Source: Nitrososphaeraceae archaeon
GTDB taxonomy: Archaea > Thermoproteota > Nitrososphaeria > Nitrososphaerales > Nitrososphaeraceae
DNA: 54,132 bases
Reading direction: 5' to 3'
NCBI GenBank assembly: GCA_009377575.1
Contig: WHTU01000018.1
Location: 1-54,132 of the forward strand
The translations under genes were made by a program, and so were the position numbers. How positions within the stretch are numbered: the first letter of the stretch is position 1; each line of letters starts with the position of its first letter. Below are positions 1 through 8,803 of the stretch, piece by piece. The notes beneath the pieces are model-generated. The model was not told the origin of the DNA. It saw only the letters and a list, made by a program, of their open reading frames with translations, and ran no database searches.

Positions 1-197
1 ATTATTCCCTTACCTTCATCAGAAGGGTATAGCGGCAAACACTTTGCTACTGTTCGACGTTTGCCTCTAATCTCAATAACATCTCCTGTAGAAGCGGTGA
101 GAGAATCCATTGAGTCATAATCAATACGAGCTACTCCTCTGCCAACATCTCTAGTATAAGCTTCAAGTACTTTAAGACTTGAATTAGTGTCTCCCAT
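1..197 (-). CDS. cdc48: CDC48/VAT-type AAA ATPase, N-terminal fragment
   Basis: Only the first 65 codons lie in the window; the gene runs off the left edge. The start is the ATG at 197. The reading frame gives the typical CDC48 N-domain opening (LKVLEAYTRDVGRG, then SGDVIEI-GKR-TVAK and YPSDEGKG), the substrate-recruiting double-psi barrel that precedes the two AAA modules. In archaea this hexameric ATPase unfolds proteins for the proteasome. The AAA domains cannot be seen here, so the assignment rests on the N-domain alone, but that match is clear. Confidence 0.88.
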   Translation of the reverse strand, partial: MGDTNSSLKVLEAYTRDVGRGVARIDYDSMDSLTASTGDVIEIRGKRRTVAKCLPLYPSDEGKGI

Positions 198-360
198 TAT
201 ACTAATAGATAATCATTAACTCCTTATACATTTTTTTAATTTTATTGGAATCGCTATCGGATTATGTGAACAGCTGTGCCGATTGCGAGCAATTCCTTAA
301 AGACAATCGTTGTGAATAGTTGGTTATGGAAATGAAATCTTAGAATCTACAGGTAGTTGA

Positions 361-564
361 ATAGAATATATTAGATCTGATAAAGCAAGGTACAGATTGC
401 AGAGCAGATCGTACCAGCAAAAAAAGGCATTGGTAAAGAGATTCATTAGGAAGAAAAAAACGACTGATACCTCACGTATTTTGAATGAAGTCAATATTGA
501 TTATGATACGTTGATGTTGGTTCTTGCAGATCTGCAGAACGAAGGAGATCTCAGAAATATATAA
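361..564 (+). pseudogene. Possible winged-helix DNA-binding remnant without ATG
   Basis: An open frame between a TGA at 358 and TAA at 562 encodes a basic, helical peptide (KALVKRFIRKK, then ILNEVNIDYDTL and VLADLQNEGDL). The pattern resembles helices 1-3 of archaeal ArnR1-like winged-helix proteins such as the intact one at 24838. There is no ATG; TTG at 397 or 430 are the only starts, and the wing region expected after the third helix is missing. It could be a truncated remnant or chance. Low confidence. Confidence 0.25.
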
Positions 565-729
565 TTTGCATCTTCAGGGTACCTGAGAGGAAATACATAC
601 TGAGTAGTGGTGAATAAAGTTTTGTTAGTTCAAAAGGCGAAATTCCATGCATTGGACATAATGTAAATGTGTTATGTGTCATATATTCCGACGTTTGGAT
701 AGGATCTATCGAAATGTTCGGACCTAAGT

Positions 730-912
730 ATGCGGCAAAATATATACCCCTTCAGACTAATAGAATTGAATGTGATCATTAACACATATAGGTCATGCCT
801 GTCTTGTGAAAAGAAAATATCTGCGAGTGATAGCTTGTGCGAAGAATGCACGAGTAAATTTAAGATCAAGAGATATAACTATGGTAATGACGGTTGTGGC
901 TGTGATCGATAG
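730..912 (+). CDS. Small CxxC (putative zinc-binding) protein
   Basis: A 60-residue ORF starting at ATG 730. Two cysteine pairs, CLSC and CEEC separated by about ten residues, form a plausible single zinc knuckle, followed by a basic stretch and a CGC near the end. The spacing is similar to the small proteins at 21648-21782 and 5626-5910, which supports coding on this strand rather than the antisense frame. Function unknown; such proteins in archaea may bind nucleic acid or mediate protein contacts. Confidence 0.5.
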   Translation: MRQNIYPFRLIELNVIINTYRSCLSCEKKISASDSLCEECTSKFKIKRYNYGNDGCGCDR

Positions 913-948
913 TTTTTACAGTTTATTTGCTTAATCTTTTAGCCGACA

Positions 949-1257
949 TTAGGGTGGCTCGGCAGCAACCGTGAATTGAAGATTAGTTACATTGCCATTA
1001 ATGTTTGATAAGTCGTATTGCAATTCCTCCAAAGCTCTCATCGCTTCAGACGAGTCGTTTTGTTGTATCGCTTGCATTGCATCATCTACATGTAAATTAG
1101 CACTTTCAATAGAAGTTGAGATCATATCACTTTCTTGAGATTCATCAAATGGCGGCTGAGGACTGGTTGAGTATGCATCCATAGGTGAAATCAACAACAA
1201 AACAATAGGAATGGAACAACTAACAACGGCAGCTAACAATCCTTGAACCCGATCCAT
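949..1257 (-). CDS. Small secreted helical protein
   Basis: 102 residues from ATG 1257. The first 30 residues are a hydrophobic signal or anchor segment (AAVVSCSIPIVLLLI), and the remainder is acidic and predicted helical with repeated HVDDAMQAIQQND / EALEELQYDLSNI-type patterns. This resembles the helical repeats of the larger secreted protein at 15093-16262. It is probably exported and either anchored or released. No enzymatic motif is visible. Confidence 0.6.
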   Translation of the reverse strand: MDRVQGLLAAVVSCSIPIVLLLISPMDAYSTSPQPPFDESQESDMISTSIESANLHVDDAMQAIQQNDSSEAMRALEELQYDLSNINGNVTNLQFTVAAEPP

Positions 1258-1386
1258 TAAGATAAGAATTAATTGAGGTAAATATATAAACCTATTTTAC
1301 GTCCGAATCGAATGCCATGTGTCGTATGGCAGGTACTATGGCCTTAAGATGAGTAGTGATGAAAGGCTTCTTTTCTTTTTCAATTT

Positions 1387-1857
1387 ATGAAAAATCCTAT
1401 ATTGTACCATGTGTTATTAGCAAATATGTTAGCTACGACTCTCAGCCTACCCACTCTACAAGATTTACGTTTGCTGACTAGAACTGATCTAGCGATAATG
1501 AGTACGTTGTCGGATACGTTCAGACATAATCTTGATCTGTATGTCGACATAGATCCCTTTACTACTAAGGATCCGTTCGGAGATCAAGATGATTTCAATT
1601 ATTACATCATCGTCGACAGAACAGAACCTAGGAGAATCGTGTCGTTAATTGCAATGAAAAAGGATCCTCTTCCCCACCTTTCATGGGATAATATTTTAGG
1701 GAATCGTCTCGCGAAACTCATGGTCCCAAAAACTGACGCGTACATCTTGAAATCTGAAATCATGCCAAAAGATACCAATAATTTTTATTCCTATAGACGT
1801 TCAGGCGTAATATCTGGACTTGTAATGTTTGCATTTCAAATGTGCGGACGTAAATAG
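1387..1857 (+). CDS. Hypothetical protein
   Basis: 156 residues from ATG 1387. It begins with a moderately hydrophobic segment (VLLANMLATTLSLP), continues with a mixed alpha/beta region (DDFNYYIIVDRTEPRRIVSLIAM), and ends in a hydrophobic stretch (VISGLVMFAFQM). I do not recognise the family. Base composition and codon use match the neighbours, and the opposite strand has no competing long frame. Confidence 0.5.
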   Translation: MKNPILYHVLLANMLATTLSLPTLQDLRLLTRTDLAIMSTLSDTFRHNLDLYVDIDPFTTKDPFGDQDDFNYYIIVDRTEPRRIVSLIAMKKDPLPHLSWDNILGNRLAKLMVPKTDAYILKSEIMPKDTNNFYSYRRSGVISGLVMFAFQMCGRK

Positions 1858-1908
1858 ATAAAAGTAATAGACGATTTCCGGAACACGCGGTAGTCTCAAG
1901 GATGTAAC

Positions 1909-2595
1909 CTACATGACCGGTTCCCTCTTCACCCGCACTTTTCCTGCACGATCTTCCTCTAATCCCATGATGTTAAGAATCTGCCTTGAGTTAAAAACGC
2001 CTTCACGTTTTATTATTTTCTCTGCCATCTTTAGCCTATAGCTAGGTGTCCAGTGTTGACCGATCTTGTATTTTCCTCGAATATCATGGGGGACAACTTT
2101 AATCACACTTACTCCATGTACTGAGCGCATGGACTGATCTAGTGATTCATAGAATCCTTCAGTTTGGTATTTCTGCATCAACATATTTAGTGCAAATGCC
2201 TTTTCGATATCGTCATCAATCATGAAAGCGTTACCTTTTATTACAACACTAATATAGAGAGTATCCGCTTGTGATGCATCTGTTGGATGGAAGTAATATG
2301 AGGGCAGAAAGCAGACATGTTGATCCACTCCGAATCCGACTTTTGAATTTCTTTTGATATTTTCAATTTTCTCTCCAAATGGATGCGAATGCATATAGAT
2401 CGCATTCGAATTGATCGGAGTAGACTGTTTGTTCATTTTCATCTCGTGCTTTGATTTTACGGAAACAAAATTCATGGGTATAACTTGAGGAAATCCCTCA
2501 ATATCAATAGAGGATATTCTTCCAACACGTTGACTATTCAAGAAATCAATTATTCGATGCTCCGATTTTATTTGAAATCTATTTGTCAGTTGCAT
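1909..2595 (-). CDS. Pyridoxamine 5'-phosphate oxidase-like flavin-fold protein
   Basis: 228 residues from ATG 2595. The N-terminal part has the split-barrel signature of PNPOx-like FMN/F420-binding proteins: an N-terminal helix, then VGRISSIDIEGFPQVIPMNF, then a strand with IYMHSHPFGEKIENI and KRNSKVGFGVD. The centre (YISVVIKGNAFMIDD) is the second half of the barrel. The C-terminal 60 residues are basic and may form a separate helical extension. Members bind a flavin or deazaflavin; the substrate cannot be told from sequence. A second, broken gene of this superfamily lies at 40767-41085. Confidence 0.72.
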   Translation of the reverse strand: MQLTNRFQIKSEHRIIDFLNSQRVGRISSIDIEGFPQVIPMNFVSVKSKHEMKMNKQSTPINSNAIYMHSHPFGEKIENIKRNSKVGFGVDQHVCFLPSYYFHPTDASQADTLYISVVIKGNAFMIDDDIEKAFALNMLMQKYQTEGFYESLDQSMRSVHGVSVIKVVPHDIRGKYKIGQHWTPSYRLKMAEKIIKREGVFNSRQILNIMGLEEDRAGKVRVKREPVM

Positions 2596-3371
2596 CTCAT
2601 GTTACTTCATGTTTACTAGTCCCCTTCTAATAAAGTAGTATCCAGCCCAGTATCTACGCTCAACTCATATTACTGGACCATTTATGGGGAATATCATGAG
2701 CTTAGTTATAGTATGCACTAATCGACTCCCACATTTCGAGGTTTTGTACTAGTATCCATCGATTATTGATGTCGAGAAATTTGATTTCAACCTATGAAAC
2801 TGTCCTGGGACGTTTCAACATAAAAAAATATATGAATAATTTCATCATTCCTTATGTTGGATCTAGGCATATGTATCTTATCATAAGATAAGCACAATTT
2901 AAAGAACTGTCGGTTTCTCACTATGACAAGGCTTGGCCCGCAGATCTTTATTGTTTGTAGTATCACTAGATGTAGTACTTCAACATCCCTGCCATAATTT
3001 AGTCCGAAATTGTGCTGCGATAGAAAAAGGGTCCTGTAAGAGATAAGGGGCCATGTGAAGAAAATTCCAAGTGCAAGAACAGATCTTTGAGGATTGTTTT
3101 TCTCAATAATTTTGTCTTTTCCCACGAAACTAATCATCGGTACGGTAAAAGAGACACAGGCTACAAGGATAAAACCTGAAGAGTAAAATATAGCTTATTG
3201 CATTCCATTGAATATAGCTTAAATAATGATAATATTTATTAGTATCTGATGCTCAGCCTTGAAACGTCGATTTATGTGGACTTTCTTTTCCAATCCGTCT
3301 ATCTAATTCAGAATTATACTCTTTCTTTCCCATCATCAATTTCATTAATTACTTCATCATCTCTTCATTTT
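2596..3371. other. Intergenic region with possible decayed ORF
   Basis: No confident gene. A minus-strand frame at 2787-3137 gives 116 residues with hydrophobic strands (SLVIVRN, HLVILQTIK) and a YRTLFLSQ segment loosely like response-regulator receiver helices, but the acidic pocket and phosphoacceptor motif are absent, so it is at most a remnant. TATA-like ATATTTATTA lies at about 3230-3239, upstream of the MarC gene. Confidence 0.3.
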
Positions 3372-4055
3372 ATGAATAACATAAATGTACAAGACCTACT
3401 TACGTCTACTATCGCCCTATTTGTAGTGATGGATCCTATCGGTGTAATTCCCTTATACGTTTCACTTACGAGAAACATATCAAACCATGAGCGCAAAATA
3501 GTTTCCTCTAATGCAGTAATAACCACAGGTATTTTGTTGCTAGTATTTGCAATAGCTGGGACTACAATCCTGAGTATATTTGGAGTAACCATTTCCAGCT
3601 TCATGATAGCCGGCGGCATCCTTTTGTTTATAGTTGCAATTGAATTATTGACGCGGGGCGAATGGACATTTGGCAATCCTAGAGGTATCACGAATATTAG
3701 AAAGAAATCTGCGGATAAGGCTAATAATCTGAACGCTGATACTGAGAGCACGTCTGGAGGAGAATCAGGGGTAGTACCACTCGCATTTCCATTACTTGCA
3801 GGGCCAGGAGCTATTACATCTGTAATGATCTCCTATCAATCAAATGGTCTCTTGACTTCGATACTGTCAATTGCAATTGTCATTGGTCTTACCTTTATTA
3901 TCCTTAGAATTGCAGAATCGATAAACAAATTGTTTGGGCAACGTGGATCCATGATAGTTACAAGAGTGTTTGCAGTTATTGTTGCAGCAATAGCTGTTCA
4001 ATATATCATACAAGGAACAGGACAAACCATTGCGGACTGGCGACTTAATATGTGA
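3372..4055 (+). CDS. MarC-family integral membrane protein
   Basis: About 227 residues with six hydrophobic spans. Family hallmarks are ALFVVMDPIGVIPLYVSL near the N-terminus and PLAFPLLAGPGAIT at about residues 134-147. MarC proteins are inner-membrane proteins whose transported substrate is unsettled. The ATG at 3372 gives the usual family length; an upstream ATG at 3249 would add 41 non-conserved residues and lies only about 15 nt from the TATA-like element, so the later start is preferred. Confidence 0.85.
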   Translation: MNNINVQDLLTSTIALFVVMDPIGVIPLYVSLTRNISNHERKIVSSNAVITTGILLLVFAIAGTTILSIFGVTISSFMIAGGILLFIVAIELLTRGEWTFGNPRGITNIRKKSADKANNLNADTESTSGGESGVVPLAFPLLAGPGAITSVMISYQSNGLLTSILSIAIVIGLTFIILRIAESINKLFGQRGSMIVTRVFAVIVAAIAVQYIIQGTGQTIADWRLNM

Positions 4056-4209
4056 GTTAATGCCAAATTTCTTTGGCTCTCCTGGCGATCGCTTTCAACA
4101 CTAGAGATTTCTCAATTTATCTGGGGGAATAGTAGTTTGTCTAAGTTATTGATTAGTATCTAGGATCGAATTAATTGCTGTATACCAATACATTGTACAC
4201 CGACTGAGG

Positions 4210-4410
4210 TCACCGAAGCCTGTTAAGGGAATTTAGAAATATCCCTAGATCGTTCTTACTTACAGGGTACGTAAGAGTGATTTTAATGAGCAGCCTGCTC
4301 TGGGACCTTCGTGAGAATACCATCACTAATTCTTCAGTCTTAGAATCGAAAATTCCCAGCAGAAGCATTAGAACTCGTATTGATTTGATTGGTCGCTCTA
4401 ACAACTTCAT
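4210..4410 (-). CDS. Small hypothetical protein
   Basis: 66 residues from ATG 4410 (a GTG at 4419 is also possible). The protein has alternating hydrophobic and charged residues compatible with a small alpha/beta fold: KSIRVLMLLL, EELVMVFSRR, RLLIKITLTYPVS, and a final helix LGIFLNSLNRL. No family recognised. The region has no better frame on the other strand. Confidence 0.4.
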   Translation of the reverse strand: MKLLERPIKSIRVLMLLLGIFDSKTEELVMVFSRRSQSRLLIKITLTYPVSKNDLGIFLNSLNRLR

Positions 4411-4635
4411 CCTCGACACTTTGAACTTGAGAATTAGAATTTAGTGCGACGGCAGGAATCATCATTCCCATTACTTATCCAAAATTTCTAAACGTGAAGT
4501 GTTGGGAATCGAAGCAAGGAAAATTTAATAGTAAGCCTAGAAAATTGGAGATCTCTAACCAAGTTGATCCTATCCTATTTTTTCCCAATCATTCTCTCAG
4601 AATTGGTAGTTGCTTCACCAAATACTATATCAAAT

Positions 4636-5271
4636 ATGACTGGACATGGCATTTTCGGGAATATGATAGAAATAATAGCTGGTTGGATAGCTAATTATGG
4701 TTATCCAGCAGTATTTGCTGCTGCTTTATTAGAAAACCTATTTCCACCTATTCCCAGCGAATTAGTCTTCCCATTGGTCGGATTCTCAGCACAGACAAAT
4801 GATCTTGGAATGGCAGGAGCGATCGGGATGGCTATCGTAGGGGCGGTAGGCTCAACTGTCGGAGCAATAATAATATACTTTATCGCTTTAAAGATCGGCC
4901 TGCCGACAATAACTAGGATTGGTAAACGGTATCACCTACTTTCAGAATCAGATTTAAAAAAGACAGAGACATGGTTTGTTAGGCACGGCGAACTAGCAGT
5001 ATTCCTAGGTAGGATGGCTCCCGGAATTCGTGAATTGATTTCCATACCTGCAGGGATCGCAGAAATGAATATTGTCAGATTCACTTTTTTTACATTTATC
5101 GGGTCGTGCATTTGGAGTCTATTTTTGACACTAGTAGGATTTTTCATCGGAGATGCATGGATTAGATTTTATGGTAATTATTCTCAAGTCTTTGACATAG
5201 CAGGGATCACATTGATACTGGTAATAATCGCAATTGTTGCTATAAAATATTATAAGGGAAGACAGAAATAA
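4636..5271 (+). CDS. DedA/SNARE-associated family membrane protein
   Basis: 211 residues from ATG 4636; upstream TTG 4564 would add an unconserved segment. Diagnostic motifs are ENLFPPIPSE (residues 33-42), a glycine-rich span (GAVGSTVGAII), and GRMAPGIRELISIPAG (residues 125-140), followed by two C-terminal membrane spans. DedA proteins act in the membrane, with roles in lipid-carrier flipping and envelope integrity shown in bacteria; the archaeal role is inferred. It stands alone, 580 nt after marC-like gene. Confidence 0.87.
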   Translation: MTGHGIFGNMIEIIAGWIANYGYPAVFAAALLENLFPPIPSELVFPLVGFSAQTNDLGMAGAIGMAIVGAVGSTVGAIIIYFIALKIGLPTITRIGKRYHLLSESDLKKTETWFVRHGELAVFLGRMAPGIRELISIPAGIAEMNIVRFTFFTFIGSCIWSLFLTLVGFFIGDAWIRFYGNYSQVFDIAGITLILVIIAIVAIKYYKGRQK

Positions 5272-5625
5272 TATATGCGTCGACTCTTCAGCGAACATTC
5301 CCCGCGTTGATTGAACCTCCTTAGGATGCTAGCTAAGGATGAAGTTTCTAGCTATCAGTATCATTTGGCAGATTCATTAGTATGACAGTGATATATTAGG
5401 TTTTCAGTTCGAAACAACTACGACTATCAATCGTATTGCATCTACATTGGTGACTTAACGCGCACAATAGACTTCCTTGCAAATTTTGGTATGAAGTTAA
5501 ACAGGTCCTTTTGAAATAAGGTCAGATGCGAAAGTCCAATATTTGTCTTAATTCTCGCTTTTCAAGCAAGTATTACAATGTATTCAATATTTATAATAGT
5601 GGCTTTGGTCTAAGATAATCGGATA
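5272..5625. other. Intergenic, nothing recognised
   Basis: 354 nt without a convincing frame. A TATA-like run ATATTTATAATAG at about 5586-5598 sits roughly 30-40 nt upstream of the start of the zinc-ribbon gene at 5626 and is the likely promoter element. Confidence 0.4.
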
Positions 5626-5910
5626 ATGTTCGGAAATATCTTTAGAAGATGGAAGCCGAAAGGAAGCATGTACAGTCTGAAATGTGCGCAATGTGGCACG
5701 GGCTTTCTTTCTAGTTTAAAACTTGAAGCTCCTATATGTGGAAAGTGTCTTCAGAAAGTGAAATCACTCGATTCAACAGTAGATCAGGATAAGAGATGCA
5801 GCAATTGTGGGAAGAATGGAGTTCTCTATGGAAAAAGTATGTGTTCTCAATGCTATTTCGGTTTTTCAAATCCTACGGAAGGTAAGGAACAAGGAACCAG
5901 AATACAATAG
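5626..5910 (+). CDS. Small protein with two CxxC zinc knuckles
   Basis: 94 residues from ATG 5626. Four CxxC pairs are present: CAQC and CGKC (first knuckle) and CSNC and CSQC (second knuckle), with a GKNGVLYGKSMC pattern in the second that resembles zinc ribbons of nucleic-acid binding proteins. The C-terminal tail is polar. It may be a small transcription-associated or RNA-binding protein. It is one of several tiny CxxC proteins in this window. Confidence 0.62.
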   Translation: MFGNIFRRWKPKGSMYSLKCAQCGTGFLSSLKLEAPICGKCLQKVKSLDSTVDQDKRCSNCGKNGVLYGKSMCSQCYFGFSNPTEGKEQGTRIQ

Positions 5911-6053
5911 AACTCTGGTGCTAAACGCTACTCCTCTATGCAGTTGAGATTTGATTATTTGGAATAAATCTCAATAGCACTTGATTTCAATGAAAGCTAT
6001 GACGATGCATATAGGAATAACCTTTTTAGACTTCCTGCCGGCATTGTTGGATT

Positions 6054-6294
6054 ATGAATGGGGATAAAAGCCATATCTTACCATCATCTTCAAGTAGTTG
6101 GGTAAACATACTAACAAAAAGAGAGAAGAGAGAAGGAATTAGTAGAAGGATGTAAGAAGGCTGTTGAAGGTACAAAGAATAGCATTCAAGGAGGTATGGT
6201 TAGAAACCGCAAGAGGACATTCAGTTCACAGGACGATGTACTTGGTGGTAATACTGGTCTCAATTCTTGCGACGGAGAATCAAGTTCGTCTTAA
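6054..6294 (+). pseudogene. Frameshifted small basic protein gene
   Basis: Frame 1 starts at ATG 6054 and ends at TAA 6153 (33 residues, MNGDKSHILPSSSSSW...). A second frame, shifted by one base and open after the TAA at about 6110, encodes EKELVEGCKKAVEGTKNSIQ and runs to TAA 6292. The two halves overlap in the purine-rich run at about 6115-6140 and join into one hydrophilic protein of about 78 residues if one indel is allowed. This is consistent with a decayed gene or a sequencing indel. No family known. Confidence 0.3.
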
Positions 6295-6626
6295 TGCATA
6301 GCATGTTTAATTGTAGTATTACTTTAGGTTCAGTCTTTTTTGTTGATTCCACTGTATTTGACTAGAATTTTGACTCATGCTTAACATCTAGGTATTCCTA
6401 ATAGGTTCTGATTGGCCTTACTAAGTTCCATCTGCATGACGCTTTGTAGTCTTTTTTTGGCAACTAACTCATTGCCAAATTATTCCCGAAATATTAAAAA
6501 ACCTACAAAATTTCTGATCTACATTTCAACTGATACAATAGAGAGGAGATCTCAATGTGTCTCCATACGGTCTTAACTTGCTAAATCAATTGGGAATTAC
6601 TAGGCCAGCATTATGACATTACTCTC
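6295..6626. other. Intergenic, nothing recognised
   Basis: 332 nt with only short frames. It holds the convergent downstream region of the NHL-repeat gene and of the decayed ORF at 6054. Confidence 0.4.
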
Positions 6627-7595
6627 CTAAGAGGGGGCAAACACTTGGACGCGGCTATTTCCTGCATCAACTACATATACGTTGCCTGATGTGTCTAAAG
6701 CAATACCAAGAGGATCAATAAATTGCCCTTCGTCACTACCTTTAGATCCCCACATTGTCATAAAATTACCTTCACTGTCAAATTTCTGTACCCTGCTATT
6801 ACCTTGATCAGTAACGTAAGTATTTCCTTCCGAATCGACTGCAATATCACCAGGTCGAGTAAATTGTCCATCCCCAGTACCAGGCGTTCCCCACTTTGTC
6901 ATAAAATTACCTTCACTGTCAAATTTCTGTACTCGATTATTTCCTCCGTCAACCACATAGATATTATTTGAGGCATCAGCTGCTAAGCCGGCAGGATTGA
7001 TAAACTGTCCATCCCCAGTACCAGGCGTACCCCATTTTGTTAGGAGGTTGCCTTCGCTATCAAACTTTTGTATTCTGTTGTTTTCGCCAAAGTCACCTAC
7101 ATATACGTTGTCTGAGCTATCCACAGTCAAACCTCCTGGGTTAATGAACTGACCGTCGCCTAATCCAAATGAGCCCCACATTAGTACAAAAGTACCTTCA
7201 TTGGTGAACTCTTGTACTGCCGTATCCGGACTACCAAAGTCAGCAACATATACATTTCCAGAGGAACTAACACCAATCCCGCTAGGACTAGTAAAGAGTC
7301 CAGGGCCGAAACCCAATGTTCCCCAAGAAGAGAGAAAGGTGCCATTATTAGTAAACTTCTGCACCTTATTAGATACACTGGTGAAGTCGGTAACATATAC
7401 ATTATCGTCCCGATCTACCATGATCTCAAGGGGTTGTTTGAAAGTACCAATGCCAGTACCAGTAGAGCCCCATTGTGTAACAAAAGAGTATTGTTCCTGC
7501 GCTAGAACTGTCATCATGGTAGTTCCTAGTACGAGAGTCAATGTGATACCCATAAATGTCGCCAATACCATTCCAATGGTGACTACGTTATTCAT
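6627..7595 (-). CDS. Secreted NHL-repeat beta-propeller protein
   Basis: 322 residues from ATG 7595. A signal peptide ends near LAQEQ (about residue 33). Six NHL repeats follow, each with a W-G-x-x-G-x-G-x-G-x-F turn, a P-x-G-(I/L) strand, and an (N/D)-x-(Y)-V-x-D-x-x-x-x-R-(V/I)-Q-K-F core, sufficient for a closed six-bladed propeller. No fused catalytic domain is seen, so it is probably an extracellular binding scaffold. Adjacent blades are nearly identical in DNA. A TATA box at 7617-7626 places transcription start at the ATG. Confidence 0.88.
   Translation of the reverse strand: MNNVVTIGMVLATFMGITLTLVLGTTMMTVLAQEQYSFVTQWGSTGTGIGTFKQPLEIMVDRDDNVYVTDFTSVSNKVQKFTNNGTFLSSWGTLGFGPGLFTSPSGIGVSSSGNVYVADFGSPDTAVQEFTNEGTFVLMWGSFGLGDGQFINPGGLTVDSSDNVYVGDFGENNRIQKFDSEGNLLTKWGTPGTGDGQFINPAGLAADASNNIYVVDGGNNRVQKFDSEGNFMTKWGTPGTGDGQFTRPGDIAVDSEGNTYVTDQGNSRVQKFDSEGNFMTMWGSKGSDEGQFIDPLGIALDTSGNVYVVDAGNSRVQVFAPS
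6750..7080. repeat. Internal blade repeats of the NHL gene
   Basis: Two DNA blocks, at about 6750-6803 and 6889-6941, are almost identical, and a third at about 7030-7080 is more diverged. They encode the F-D-S-E-G-N-(F/L) turn and flanking strands of consecutive NHL blades. Near-identity at silent positions suggests recent duplication or gene conversion between blades. Confidence 0.75.
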
Positions 7596-7616
7596 ATTAA
7601 ATCAAGTTATGATTGT

Positions 7617-7626
7617 TTTATATAAA
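7617..7626 (-). promoter_or_regulatory. TATA box of the NHL-repeat gene
   Basis: TTTATATAAA, centred about 26 nt upstream of ATG 7595, the spacing expected for an archaeal TATA box when transcription starts at the A of the start codon (leaderless mRNA). Confidence 0.6.
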
Positions 7627-7758
7627 TGAATACTGTATCACAAAGAAGTACGAGTACTCTTTTAGATCATCATGCCATCCCAATCGAGAAAGGTTGGAGA
7701 TCGGAAATAAACGAAAGATTGAATTGCGTTGTTGCTGCCTAATCGGATTCCTATTCTC

Positions 7759-8367
7759 CTATCTGCCTATTCGTGTACTATTTGATTTCAACATGGTATT
7801 CCTATCTTCATTGTCATCCATGACAAGGCCATAGATAGGCGTATTCCCATAATGGTTGTTTATCTTTGAAGGGTCAAGCCATATACTTATTACTCTATCT
7901 CCGGTGATGGTGACGCTCGAAGGAATGTCTGTAACCGGCCCTTCTCTCATACTTGCAGTTGCAGTGCCATTAATCATCACTGTAGAATTGTTTATCTGGG
8001 AAGAATTCGAAGCAACAAAATTAGTTATAGTATGGGTATGTGCTGCACTTCCATTTAGTCTTACCATCTCAAATTGTGTGTCAAAAGATTCTCCTGCTAA
8101 AGTCTCATTTCCTTGACCTTCAACAAGTGATTGGTTATTCGCTAAATTGCTCTTCCAATTCCCGGAAAGGACCCACCCCGGATTACCGTTTTCATCATTC
8201 TGTACACTGGATATTGTTCCGAAATCATACTCTCCTATATTATTACCATAAGGATAAGCTCTGACATGATTAATCGGGTAGGTGGCCATTAAGACTGCTG
8301 ATATAACCACAAAAGAAGCGAATATAGCAGGTCCCATCACTCGTCTTTCAATACCTCTATCCATCAA
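7759..8367 (-). CDS. Secreted or membrane-anchored hypothetical protein
   Basis: 202 residues. An N-terminal hydrophobic segment (VMGPAIFASFVVISAVLMATYP) acts as signal or anchor. The mature part has a GNWKSNLANN segment, F-x-x-x-F-x-M-V-(R/K)-L-NGSAAHTHTITNF, many NxS/T sequons and a beta-rich C-terminal part (VISIWLDPSKIN-YGNTPIYG). I believe this layout is common among exported proteins of Nitrososphaera relatives, but no function is known. The last residues are polar and may be unordered. Confidence 0.65.
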   Translation of the reverse strand: MMDRGIERRVMGPAIFASFVVISAVLMATYPINHVRAYPYGNNIGEYDFGTISSVQNDENGNPGWVLSGNWKSNLANNQSLVEGQGNETLAGESFDTQFEMVRLNGSAAHTHTITNFVASNSSQINNSTVMINGTATASMREGPVTDIPSSVTITGDRVISIWLDPSKINNHYGNTPIYGLVMDDNEDRNTMLKSNSTRIGR

Positions 8368-8803
8368 CTAATAATTGGCAATACCATTATTTGTACCTTC
8401 GTTCTAATTAGGTAAGTTAACCTATTTCTTTTCGATATACTCTTGAAATAAGAATATCTTTTAGTCTTAAGCAAAAAGTCACGTTCACCGTATTGAAACA
8501 GCTTCGAGAATAGAAAAAGTTTGAGAGGAATTAAGATAATCCAAAACGAGATCAAGAGCGATCAAAATACTATTTCGCTAATTTGGGTGATACTGTAATA
8601 CGTTCGAGTCTTACTTTACTGTAGAAACCGTGAAAAAAGAAAAAATATCGAGCAAAATTGGGAGGAGAGGATAGCTGGGTTAGAACGATCTTTTCAAGAG
8701 GTTATCAAGGTAGAGTCATTAGTTGAAAAAGAATTAATTCGATGGGAAACACAGTTAGACCTCCACTTAATATATGTCCATATATTATAGTGATCAGCAC
8801 TCA
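8368..8803. other. Intergenic with possible coiled-coil fragment
   Basis: A plus-strand frame open from about 8600 to TAG 8785-8787 encodes a charged helical peptide (IEQNWEERIAGLERSFQEV, then VEKELIRWETQLDLH) but has no plausible start codon. It overlaps the promoter region of the response regulator. TATA-like TTAATATATG lies at about 8768-8777. Probably a remnant. Confidence 0.25.

Noticed and set aside
2787-3137. 116-codon minus-strand frame with receiver-like segments
   Set aside because: No acidic pocket or phosphoacceptor; composition irregular. At most a decayed receiver.
6723-7629. Plus-strand ORFs opposite the NHL gene
   Set aside because: Shadows: the minus strand encodes a clear NHL propeller.
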